From NCBI GenBank assembly GCA_944380945.1, contig CALWJG010000041.1, positions 1 to 11,386 of the forward strand: 11,386 nt of DNA, given 5' to 3'. Within the stretch, counting starts at the first letter, position 1. Each line of letters begins with the position of its first letter. Shown piece by piece: positions 1 through 6,303 of this stretch. The stretch is from an uncultured Agathobaculum sp. Its GTDB lineage: Bacteria > Bacillota > Clostridia > Oscillospirales > Butyricicoccaceae. A model generated the notes under the pieces. That model was not told the DNA's origin. It did not search any database and saw only the letters and a program-made list of their open reading frames with translations. Both the position numbers and the translations under genes were made by a program.

Positions 1-78
1 CCCGGAACAGCGTCCCGGGGCTCTGTTTGCTGCAATGAGGTTTGTGCCGTCCCAAACGGATCTTCCGGACGGGCGGCG

Positions 79-753
79 CTATACATCCAGATAATATCCC
101 ACGCCGCGTTCCGCATGGATCTGCGCCGACGAACCGACGGCGCGCAGCCTGCGGCGCACGAGCGAAAGATAGACCTCGATGTTGTTGTAGGCGGAGGTGC
201 TGCCCAGCCCCCATACCTTCTGCTGCAGCATAGCGCGCGGCAGCACCTTGCCGGGGTGCAGCAGGAACAGCTCGAGCAGCTGCAGCTCCTTGCCGGACAG
301 GCGGATCTCGCCGCCCTGACTGTGCAGCATGCAGGTGCTGCGGTCGAGCGTCAGGTCGCCGGCGGCGAGCAGGCTGGGCTGCAGCAGCGGGCCGCGCCGG
401 CTGACCGCGCGCACGCGCGCGAGCAGCTCGCCCATCAGGAAGGGGGCGGAGAGCACGTCGTCAGCCCCTGCGTCCAGCACAAGGATGCGGTCGCGCGCGG
501 GCAGATGGGGGCATACGGCGAGCAGCGGCAGGGAAAGCCCTTTTTCGCGCAGCTGTGTCAGCTGTTGGGCAAGCTGTGCGCCCGCACCCTTGTCCGCCGC
601 GCAGGCGACCAGCAGACAGGCGTCGTAAACGCCCGCGGGCAGCGCGCCCGGATCGCAGGCAGCGGCGTCGATGCGGTCGCAGAGGATGTGCTCCCTCCGC
701 AGAGCCTGCGGGATTTTTTCGTTTTCCGTCGGTCCGAGCAGCAGCACGCGCAT
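79..753 (-). CDS. OmpR/PhoB-type response regulator with degenerate receiver domain
   Basis: The 224-residue product has the OmpR layout: a receiver-like domain at about residues 1-118 and a winged-helix DNA-binding domain at about 125-224. The latter has the typical LSGKELQLLELF start and the C-terminal RGVGYYLDV wing. The receiver is unusual. The N-terminal acidic pair is absent (MRVLLLGPTEN), the phospho-acceptor Asp position reads Val (YDACLLV, about residue 49), the conserved Thr reads Cys (PLLAVCP, about 81), and the Lys before Pro-Phe is Ala (LSAPF, about 103). It therefore looks unable to accept a phosphate in the standard way and may act constitutively or sense something else. A good ribosome site (AAGGAGA) precedes the ATG, and the stop is TAG. 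No histidine kinase gene is visible, although the downstream side leaves the window. It is transcribed divergently from the ybaK-like gene. Family certain; target genes unknown. Confidence 0.9.
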   Translation of the reverse strand: MRVLLLGPTENEKIPQALRREHILCDRIDAAACDPGALPAGVYDACLLVACAADKGAGAQLAQQLTQLREKGLSLPLLAVCPHLPARDRILVLDAGADDVLSAPFLMGELLARVRAVSRRGPLLQPSLLAAGDLTLDRSTCMLHSQGGEIRLSGKELQLLELFLLHPGKVLPRAMLQQKVWGLGSTSAYNNIEVYLSLVRRRLRAVGSSAQIHAERGVGYYLDV

Positions 754-888
754 AGGGGTTCTCCTTTTTCGTGGGATGGTTTCATTTTGCGGGAAAAATG
801 TGGCGTTTCTGTGTCGCCCCTATGAAGAAAGTGTTAAAAGGCCGGCTGAGGACAAGTGCGCGCCAACAAAGCGCCTGCGCGATATTTC

Positions 889-917
889 TTGCGTATTGCA
901 CAAGGCGGGGCTATAAT
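889..917 (+). promoter_or_regulatory. Sigma-A promoter of the ybaK-like gene
   Basis: TTGCGT at 889-894 and a perfect TATAAT at 912-917 are separated by 17 bp. The predicted start is near 924, which leaves an untranslated leader of about 27 nt before the ATG at 951. The -35 matches consensus only partly, so the -10 carries the call. The gene behind it has no upstream co-directional partner in the window, which fits a promoter here. Confidence 0.7.
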
Positions 918-950
918 ATCTGTATAAAATGCAGACAGGAGCGAGCAAAA

Positions 951-1430
951 ATGGCTTCAGATAAAACCAATGTGATGCGCGTGCTCGAGCAGCATAAGAT
1001 CGCCTATACCGCGCACGAATACCCGCACGGCAAGGAGGCGGTGGACGGCGTGACGGTCGCGCAGCTGCTGGGGCAGAATGTGGAACAGGTGTTCAAAACG
1101 CTGGTCGCGCGCGGCAAGTCGGGCGGATACCATGTGTTCGTCATCCCGGTCGCCAAGGAGCTTGACCTGAAAAAGGCGGCCAAGGCGGCGGGGGAGAAGT
1201 CGGTCGAGCTGGTGCACGTCAAGGAGCTGCTCGGCCTGACCGGCTATGTGCGCGGCGGCTGTTCGCCCGTGGGCATGAAAAAGGCGTTCCCGACCGTGTT
1301 TGACGCGAGCGTGGAGGGGCTGCCTACAGTGATCGTCTCCGCCGGCAAGATCGGCTACCAGATCGAGTGCGCGCCCGCCGACCTGATCGGTCTGGTGCGC
1401 GCCGGCACCGCCGCGCTCACGACGGACTGA
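951..1430 (+). CDS. ybaK: Cys-tRNA(Pro)/Cys-tRNA(Cys) deacylase, YbaK/EbsC family
   Basis: This 159-residue cytoplasmic editing protein hydrolyses Cys-tRNA(Pro) wrongly made by prolyl-tRNA synthetase. The sequence matches the YbaK family along its whole length: an N-terminal HKIAYTAHEYPHG segment, the VFKTLVARG motif carrying the catalytic Lys (about residue 49), the central YVRGGCSPVGMKK loop, and a C-terminal VSAGKIGYQIECAPADLI segment. Length is normal for the family. The open frame extends back to 771, but the ATG at 951 is chosen because GGAG lies 9 nt upstream, a promoter sits at 889-917, and family homology begins there. It overlaps the convergent GH18-like gene by 14 bp at the 3' ends, so antisense interference between the two transcripts is possible. 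Confidence 0.92.
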   Translation: MASDKTNVMRVLEQHKIAYTAHEYPHGKEAVDGVTVAQLLGQNVEQVFKTLVARGKSGGYHVFVIPVAKELDLKKAAKAAGEKSVELVHVKELLGLTGYVRGGCSPVGMKKAFPTVFDASVEGLPTVIVSAGKIGYQIECAPADLIGLVRAGTAALTTD

Positions 1431-2187
1431 GCAGCGTTTCCGCGTCCGGGAACAGGGCGAACACGGTCTGCACGCCGCAGCCCGCCAGCTGGGCGAGCTT
1501 GGCCTCCAGCGTAGAGGCGTCGTCGAACAGCACGAAATGCGCCCGCCCCTCGCGGTCGGTGTAGGTGAAGTATTTGGCGCACAGCTCGCGGGAGAAAAAG
1601 GCCTGCGAGCCGGTGCGCGCGAGCAGGCCCTCCCGCTCCACGGCTGTGAGCGTTTTGCCGTTCGGCGCGGCGGAGGGCAGGGCGAAGTCCTGCGAGACCG
1701 GCTGCAGAAACGCCGCGATGCGCGCCGCGCCGTAGATCCCCTGCAGGGAGGAGATATAGGCGGTCAGGCTGCCGCCGGAGAGCGCGGTCGGCGTGGTGAG
1801 GACGGCGTGGGACAGAAACCGGCCGCACGCGAGCGGGACGTAAAAGGGGATGTCCGCTTCGTGCAGCGCATCGTCAAAGGCGGCGAGCAGACGGCGGCCT
1901 GCCGGCGTGTCGTGCTCGAAATCCGCAAACACGCCGGGCGCGCCCGCGCGCTGCGCCTCAAATACCAGATCGGCGGCGAGCCGGTCGGCGCGGCAGGCGG
2001 TGAGATCGTGCGGCGGGTCGCACAGGCCGAGCAGGCAGTGCGCGCCCGCGGTGGGCAGCTGCAGGCGCTGCAGCGCGCCCGCAGGCGTGACGCCCAGACA
2101 CAGATGCAGCACGGGCAGCCCCAGCCGGGCGGCGCGCGCCGTGTCGCGGCCGGTGCATACCAGAATGAGGTTTTTCGTATATACCAT
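1417..2187 (-). CDS. Small cytoplasmic GH18-like (YaaH/SleL-type) TIM-barrel protein
   Basis: The product is 256 residues. Two stretches recall the GH18 domain of spore-cortex proteins such as YaaH/SleL. GVFADFEHD (about 85-93) resembles the catalytic DxxDxDxE strand, keeping the final D-x-E but with Pro in place of the first Asp. The YFTYTDREGRAHFVLFDDAST segment near residue 200, followed by EAKLAQLAGCGVQTVFAL, resembles the family's conserved penultimate strand. There is no signal peptide, LysM domain or membrane segment, so it would stay in the cytoplasm or enter the forespore. The start at 2187 is preferred over the longer frame (to 2253) because AAAGGGAGT precedes it at suitable spacing and the extra N-terminus is unstructured. 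It converges on ybaK with a 14-bp overlap. The activity is an inference; it may be non-catalytic. Confidence 0.62.
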   Translation of the reverse strand: MVYTKNLILVCTGRDTARAARLGLPVLHLCLGVTPAGALQRLQLPTAGAHCLLGLCDPPHDLTACRADRLAADLVFEAQRAGAPGVFADFEHDTPAGRRLLAAFDDALHEADIPFYVPLACGRFLSHAVLTTPTALSGGSLTAYISSLQGIYGAARIAAFLQPVSQDFALPSAAPNGKTLTAVEREGLLARTGSQAFFSRELCAKYFTYTDREGRAHFVLFDDASTLEAKLAQLAGCGVQTVFALFPDAETLLSPS

Positions 2188-2307
2188 TGTGATCGACTCC
2201 CTTTGTGCGTGCACAGCGCGCGGCGGACGCGCTGCGCTGGACTTTTTGGACAAATTCCATTACACTATATGTGGCATTTCACAAAGTGAGAACGCAGGAG
2301 TGAATGA

Positions 2308-2820
2308 ATGAGCAAACTGATACCCGATTATGTTTTTGATTCGATCTACGACATCACGCCCGCGCTGCTGGAAAAGCACGGCGTGCGCGGCGTGCTGATC
2401 GATCTGGACGGCACGATGGCCTCGCGCAAGGCCGCGCTGCCGCCCGAAAAGCTCCTCCCGTTCGTGCGCACGCTGCGCGGCGCAGGGCTGGAGGTGCTGG
2501 TGTTTTCCAACAACCGCGAGGCGCGCGTGGGCGCGTTCTGCCGCGCGCTCGGCGTGGACCACATCAGCCGGGCGGGCAAGCCGCTTGCCGCGGGCTTCCG
2601 CCGCGCGGCGGCGCAGCTCGGGCTGCCGCTGTCCCGGATCGCGGTCGTGGGCGACCAGATCTTTACCGATGTGTTCGGCGGCAACCGCATGGGCGCGCTG
2701 ACCTGCTATGTGGAGACGCTCGACCGCCGCTTTTTCTGGATCAATGCGCGCTATCAGATCGAGCGCCGGTTCATCGAACGGGGAAGACGCAGAATGGAGG
2801 CGAGAGCGCGCCATGAGTGA
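2308..2820 (+). CDS. yqeG: YqeG family HAD IIIA-type phosphatase
   Basis: This 170-residue HAD-superfamily protein has all four motifs: DLDGT with the nucleophile and acid/base Asp (D32, D34), VFSNN (about 65-69), the Lys of GKPLAAGF (K91), and GDQIFTD (115-121). The order and spacing match the YqeG/GEP4 family, which includes phosphatidylglycerolphosphate phosphatases in other organisms. The bacterial substrate is not settled, so a role in phospholipid head-group metabolism is only an inference. The start is supported by GCAGGAG seven nucleotides upstream. It is the first gene of a packed operon: its last 8 bases overlap the start of the endonuclease IV-like gene. No matching promoter hexamers are convincing upstream, although the region 2240-2280 is AT-rich and is the likely location. 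Confidence 0.88.
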   Translation: MSKLIPDYVFDSIYDITPALLEKHGVRGVLIDLDGTMASRKAALPPEKLLPFVRTLRGAGLEVLVFSNNREARVGAFCRALGVDHISRAGKPLAAGFRRAAAQLGLPLSRIAVVGDQIFTDVFGGNRMGALTCYVETLDRRFFWINARYQIERRFIERGRRRMEARARHE

Positions 2821-3673
2821 AGCAAGATTCGGCCCCGCGGGCAATTCGGAATCCTTTGCCGCGGCGGGCTACAAGAAAAGCGAGGACGCGCCCGCATGGC
2901 TCGCCGCCATGGGGCTGACCGCGTTTGAATACCAGTGCGGCCGCGGCGTGCGCTGCGGGGAGGACACCGCGCGCCGGATCGGCGCGGCGGCTGCCGCGCA
3001 TGACATCCGCATGAGCATCCACGCGCCGTATTTCATCAACCTGTCCTCGGAGGAGCACGAGCGGATGGAAAAGAATATCGGCTATGTGCTCGAGACCGCG
3101 CAGCTCGCCGTGCCGCTGGGCGCGACGCGCATGGTGGTGCACTGCGGCGGGCAGGGCAAGCTGACGCGCGAGCGCGCCATGCGCAATACGCATGAAAACG
3201 TGAAAAACATCCTGCGCGCGCTGGACGAGGCACACCTGATCGGCTGCACGGTCTGTCTGGAGACCATGGGCAAAAAGAGCGTGCTCGGCTCGGCGGAGGA
3301 GGTCTGCGAACTGGTCGCGGCGGACGACCGCCTGCTGCCCTGCATCGACTTCGGCCACCTCAACTGCCGCACGGGCGGCGGCATGTCCACCAGAGAGGAC
3401 GCCGCGCGCCTGTTCGACCTGATGGAGAACACCATCGGCATTGCGCGCACGCGCGAAATGCACGCGCATTTTTCGCACATCGAATACAACGACAAGGGCG
3501 AGGTGCGCCACCTGACCTTTGCCGATACGGTATACGGGCCGGATTTCCTGCCGGTCGCGCAGGAAGCGGCCGCGCGCGGCTACACGCCGACCTTCATCTG
3601 CGAATCCGCAGGCACGCAGGCCGAGGACGCAGCCGCCATGATGCAGATTTTTCAAAAGGAGACGGGAAAATGA
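2813..3673 (+). CDS. Endonuclease IV-like / xylose isomerase-like TIM-barrel protein
   Basis: The 286-residue product belongs to the AP-endonuclease family 2 TIM barrels, and its length is close to that of Nfo (about 285). Reading it against E. coli endonuclease IV by eye, most zinc ligands have counterparts: H70 (HAPYFINL), H110 (HCGGQG), E150 (CLETMG), D179 and H182 (IDFGHLNC), H219 or H222 (HAHFSH), H233 (EVRHLTF) and E264 (CESAG). The Asp two residues before the last His appears replaced by Val. It could be a true AP endonuclease that cuts abasic DNA, or a relative with a sugar-phosphate substrate. The ATG at 2813 lies inside the end of yqeG (ATGAGTGA overlap) with GGAGG about 12 nt upstream. 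The stop overlaps the aroQ start as ATGA, so translation is probably coupled. Confidence 0.75.
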   Translation: MSEARFGPAGNSESFAAAGYKKSEDAPAWLAAMGLTAFEYQCGRGVRCGEDTARRIGAAAAAHDIRMSIHAPYFINLSSEEHERMEKNIGYVLETAQLAVPLGATRMVVHCGGQGKLTRERAMRNTHENVKNILRALDEAHLIGCTVCLETMGKKSVLGSAEEVCELVAADDRLLPCIDFGHLNCRTGGGMSTREDAARLFDLMENTIGIARTREMHAHFSHIEYNDKGEVRHLTFADTVYGPDFLPVAQEAAARGYTPTFICESAGTQAEDAAAMMQIFQKETGK

Positions 3674-4104
3674 AAAAAGTAATGCTGATCCACGGACCCA
3701 ACCTCAACCTGACCGGCCAGCGCGAGCCGGGCATCTACGGCACGGACACGCTGGCGTCCATCAACGCCGAGGTCGTCACCAAGTGCGAGCGGCTGGGCAT
3801 GGAATGCTCGGTGTTCCAGTCCAATTCCGAGGGCGCGATCATCGACCGCATCCACGCCGCGCGCGAGGGGTATGACGCCATCATCATCAACGCGGGCGCG
3901 TACACCCATTACAGCTACGCCATCCGCGACGCGATCGCGGCGGTGCGCCTGCCCTGCGTGGAGGTGCACATGTCCAACGTCGATGCGCGCGAGGAATTCC
4001 GCCACAAGTCGGTCATCGGGCCGGTGTGCGCGGGCTCGATCGCGGGCTTCGGCAAATACAGCTACCTGCTGGCCGTGGACGCGGTCAAGGCGATTCTGGG
4101 ATGA
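3670..4104 (+). CDS. aroQ: Type II 3-dehydroquinate dehydratase
   Basis: AroQ converts 3-dehydroquinate to 3-dehydroshikimate, the third step of the shikimate pathway, as a cytoplasmic dodecamer. The 144-residue sequence is a complete type II enzyme. It has the HGPNLNLTG start, R18 and the catalytic Y23 (REPGIYG) on the mobile lid, N74 and H80 (INAGAYTH), E98 and H100 (EVHMSN), and R111 (EEFRHKS). All active-site residues known from the M. tuberculosis enzyme are in place, offset by one. The start overlaps the previous stop by 4 bp (ATGA), and AAAGGAGA lies just upstream. The aminopeptidase gene follows after 12 bp, the aroQ-pepP pairing also seen in Bacillus (yqhS-yqhT). Confidence 0.96.
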   Translation: MKKVMLIHGPNLNLTGQREPGIYGTDTLASINAEVVTKCERLGMECSVFQSNSEGAIIDRIHAAREGYDAIIINAGAYTHYSYAIRDAIAAVRLPCVEVHMSNVDAREEFRHKSVIGPVCAGSIAGFGKYSYLLAVDAVKAILG

Positions 4105-4116
4105 GGCGGTCAAACG

Positions 4117-5181
4117 ATGCGAAAAAAGGAATTGCAGCAGCTGCTGCTCGAAGCGCCGTATGACGCGCTGGTGCTGACGAGCGAGATCAGCCGCCGGTAT
4201 GCGGCCGGCTTCCACTCGACCGCGGGCGCGGTCTATCTTTCCGCAAGGCAGGCGGTGTTTTTCACGGATTTCCGCTATGTGGAGGCCGCGCGCGCCGCGG
4301 TCACGGATTTCGAGGTGCGCGAGATCGGCGGCGGCAAAAGCTACACCGCCGCGATCAACGAGCTGATCGAACAGGACGGCGTGAAAAAGGTCGCGCTCGA
4401 GGACCGCACGCTGACCTATGCGGAATATACCGCGTGGGCGTCCGCCCTGCATGCGACAGCTGTGCGGCTGGAGGACGGCGTGGAGCGCCTGCGCATCTGC
4501 AAGGAGGATGACGAGGTCGAGAAGATCGTCGCCGCGCAGCGCATCGCCGAGCAGGCGTTTGAGGAAGTGCTGAACGACATCAGGGCGGGCGCGACCGAGA
4601 AGGAGATCGCCGCGCGCCTGACCTATCTCATGCTGCACTACGGGGCGGAGAACATGTCGTTCGACCCGATCGTGGTGTCGGGCGCGAACAGCTCCAAGCC
4701 CCATGGCGTGCCGACGGAAAAGCAGATCGCCGCGGGCGACTTCGTCACCATGGACTTCGGCTGCATCGTGGACGGCTACTGCTCGGACATGACGCGCACG
4801 GTCGCGGTCGGCCATGTGACCGACGAGATGCAGACCGTGTACGACACCGTGCTGAACGCCCAGCTGGCGGGCATCGCGTGCTGCAAGGCGGGCGTGACCG
4901 GCCGGGACGTGGACGCGGCTGCGCGTAAGGTCATCGCGGACGCCGGCTACGGCGAGGCCTTCGGCCACGGCTTCGGCCACGGCGTGGGTCTGGAGATCCA
5001 CGAGGCCCCGACCGCAGGCCCCAGCGGCGCGGCGCCGCTGCCCGCGGGCAGCATCGTGACCGCGGAGCCGGGCATCTACCTGCCCGGGCGGTTCGGCGTG
5101 CGCATCGAGGACATGCTGTATGTGATCGAGGACGGGTGCATCGACCTGACCGAAGCGCCCAAGGGGCTGCTCGTGCTCTGA
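4117..5181 (+). CDS. M24 family metallopeptidase, Xaa-Pro aminopeptidase type
   Basis: The 354-residue protein has a creatinase-like N-terminal domain (about 1-125) and a pita-bread M24 catalytic domain (about 130-354). The five metal ligands are all visible: D213 and D224 (MDFGCIVDGYCSDMTRT), H288 (GHGFGHGVG), E317 (TAEPGIY) and E331 (GVRIED). The conserved His of the SKPHG segment (about 196) is also present. It should remove the N-terminal residue from peptides with proline in second position, using two Mn or Co ions in the cytoplasm. The ribosome site (GAGGCGG) lies in the 12-bp gap after aroQ, at the end of that stop. In Bacillus the next gene would be efp; here it is an unrelated CobL-like gene with its own promoter. 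PepP, PepQ or YqhT type cannot be separated by eye. Confidence 0.93.
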   Translation: MRKKELQQLLLEAPYDALVLTSEISRRYAAGFHSTAGAVYLSARQAVFFTDFRYVEAARAAVTDFEVREIGGGKSYTAAINELIEQDGVKKVALEDRTLTYAEYTAWASALHATAVRLEDGVERLRICKEDDEVEKIVAAQRIAEQAFEEVLNDIRAGATEKEIAARLTYLMLHYGAENMSFDPIVVSGANSSKPHGVPTEKQIAAGDFVTMDFGCIVDGYCSDMTRTVAVGHVTDEMQTVYDTVLNAQLAGIACCKAGVTGRDVDAAARKVIADAGYGEAFGHGFGHGVGLEIHEAPTAGPSGAAPLPAGSIVTAEPGIYLPGRFGVRIEDMLYVIEDGCIDLTEAPKGLLVL

Positions 5182-5196
5182 GCAGCCGGAGGCGGA

Positions 5197-5225
5197 TTTA
5201 CAGGGCATCCCCGCCGTGATATAAT
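5197..5225 (+). promoter_or_regulatory. Strong extended -10 promoter of the CobL-like gene
   Basis: TTTACA at 5197-5202 and TATAAT at 5220-5225 have the ideal 17-bp spacing, and a TG one base before the -10 (TGATATAAT) gives an extended -10. It starts 15 bp after the aminopeptidase stop, so the CobL-like gene has its own transcription start near 5232 and an untranslated leader of about 90 nt. Confidence 0.82.
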
Positions 5226-5274
5226 TATGATACAGGGGCGGCGCGGAACGGCCGCTATGGTATGATAAAACAAA

Positions 5275-5295
5275 GCACAGCGCGCTGCGCCGTGC
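5275..5295 (+). promoter_or_regulatory. Leader hairpin before the CobL-like gene
   Basis: GCAC-A-GCGC (5275-5283) can pair with GCGC-C-GTGC (5287-5295) around a 3-nt loop, giving eight GC-rich pairs with one mismatch. It lies 15 nt before the ribosome site AAAAAAGGAGTG. It may affect mRNA stability or ribosome access. In GC-rich DNA such a stem could also be chance. Confidence 0.35.
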
Positions 5296-5321
5296 CCACC
5301 GGACAAAAAAGGAGTGACCGC

Positions 5322-6224
5322 ATGATGGAAAAGCAGTTGTTTGGCAATGCGCAGATCCTGGCGTGGCTGCAGTATTTTTCGGACAACACCCGGGTGGATC
5401 TGGAAAAGGTCAAGATCCTCGACATCACCCGCAAGAACAAAAACCTGATCCCGACCGTGGAATCCAACGATGCGGTGCTCGTGTTCACCGAGGCGGGCCA
5501 TGCGGATATTTTCTACCGCATGTGGGGCGCGGGCCTGGGCGAGTGCGACGTGTGGTATAACGACGGCTCCGAGCCCTCCGGCCCCATCCGGCACGACAAG
5601 GTGCGCGATATGATCAACCGCGGCATCAACGCCTCGGCCGCCATGCTCATTTTGAACCCCAACGCGCGCTCGACCTACAAGATCGGCATGCAGAACGCCA
5701 ACTTCTCGCGCGGCTCGATCCACTATGTGGGCAGCGAGATCCGCGCGGTCATCCTAAACAAGATGCACATGGCAAGCGACGACACGGTCTGCATCGTCTC
5801 GGGCGAGTCGATCGCGGTCGAAGCGGCCATCATCGCGGGCGAGGGCACGGTCATTGCGGTCGAATACAACCAGAACGACCGCCGCACGATGGAGGAGAAC
5901 ATCGAGCAGTTCGGCCTGAACAACATCCAGATCATCGACCATGTGAGCGACGAGACCATGCGCGAGCTGCCGGCGCCGTCGCTGGCGTTTCTGGTGGCGT
6001 CCGCCAGCATGGAGCAGGAGATCGAATGCCTGCTGCGCATCAACCCGCACATGGAATTCGTGATCTATACGCTGGATTTCCGCTGCGCGGCCTCGCTGCC
6101 GGAGATTTTTGCGCGCTATGGCATCGGCGAGACCGAGGTCATCCAGCTTTCGGTCTCCCGCCTGACGAGCAAGCACACCTTTGCCGCCGAGCCGGCCCCC
6201 TGGCTGATCTCGGGCAAAGCCTGA
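5322..6224 (+). CDS. CobL/CbiT-like methyltransferase-fold protein with eroded SAM motif
   Basis: The 300-residue product resembles the corrin methyltransferase CobL (CbiE-CbiT fusion), but in reduced form. Residues about 45-115 (DAVLVFTEAGHADIFYRMWGAG, then an I/LNPN segment) look like the second half of a CbiE tetrapyrrole-methylase domain. Residues about 125-285 look like CbiT: the FSRGSIHYVGSEIRAVILNKM segment matches the CbiT entry helix, followed by a Rossmann core. The glycine-rich SAM loop, DIGAGSG in CbiT, reads CIVSGES (157-163) here, although the acidic residue of the next strand (VIAVEY, E181) is kept. No other cobalamin gene is nearby. It may therefore bind another ligand, or act as a non-catalytic relative. 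AAAAAAGGAGTG precedes two adjacent Met codons (5322, 5325); either could be the start. Family by eye, function unknown. Confidence 0.72.
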   Translation: MMEKQLFGNAQILAWLQYFSDNTRVDLEKVKILDITRKNKNLIPTVESNDAVLVFTEAGHADIFYRMWGAGLGECDVWYNDGSEPSGPIRHDKVRDMINRGINASAAMLILNPNARSTYKIGMQNANFSRGSIHYVGSEIRAVILNKMHMASDDTVCIVSGESIAVEAAIIAGEGTVIAVEYNQNDRRTMEENIEQFGLNNIQIIDHVSDETMRELPAPSLAFLVASASMEQEIECLLRINPHMEFVIYTLDFRCAASLPEIFARYGIGETEVIQLSVSRLTSKHTFAAEPAPWLISGKA

Positions 6225-6234
6225 TCTGTCCGCA

Positions 6235-6258
6235 GCACAAAAACATTTGTTTTTGTGC
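6235..6258. terminator. Perfect 11-bp palindrome downstream of the CobL-like gene
   Basis: GCACAAAAACA (6235-6245) and its exact complement TGTTTTTGTGC (6248-6258) form an AT-rich stem with a minimal loop, 10 bp after the CobL-like stop codon. The run of T lies inside the 3' arm rather than after it, so it is not a textbook intrinsic terminator. It probably ends the upstream transcript in both directions. Since it sits 10 bp before the -35 of the T-box promoter, it could instead be an operator. Confidence 0.55.
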
Positions 6259-6268
6259 GAAATGACGA

Positions 6269-6297
6269 TTGACAGAATTTGCAGCGGACCTTATAAT
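6269..6297 (+). promoter_or_regulatory. Perfect-consensus sigma-A promoter of the oxidoreductase operon
   Basis: TTGACA (6269-6274) and TATAAT (6292-6297) both match consensus exactly, with the optimal 17-bp spacer. The start is predicted near 6304. Such a strong promoter is typical for operons whose control is left to transcription attenuation in the leader, which is what follows. Confidence 0.92.
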
Positions 6298-6303
6298 AAT
6301 TCA

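Noticed and set aside
47..72. CCGTCC / GGACGG stem downstream of the response regulator
   Set aside because: A 14-nt loop and no T run follow on the minus strand, so it does not look like a terminator. CCCGG/CCGGG at 1-19 may be one, but its tail would be outside the window.
771..950. N-terminal extension of the ybaK-like frame
   Set aside because: The added 60 residues have no family match, and a promoter and ribosome site lie inside this stretch, so translation begins at 951.
2188..2253. Longer start of the GH18-like gene
   Set aside because: The extra 22 residues are low-complexity and basic; AAAGGGAGT sits correctly before the ATG at 2187.
2241..2275. Promoter for the yqeG operon (TTGGAC with TATATG)
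   Set aside because: Spacing is only 14 bp and both boxes are imperfect. A promoter is likely here but its elements cannot be assigned.
3652..5208. 518-residue open frame on the minus strand opposite aroQ and the aminopeptidase
   Set aside because: It is an antisense shadow in GC-rich DNA: composition is rich in Arg, His, Ala and Val, no domain is seen, and both plus-strand genes here have intact catalytic motifs.
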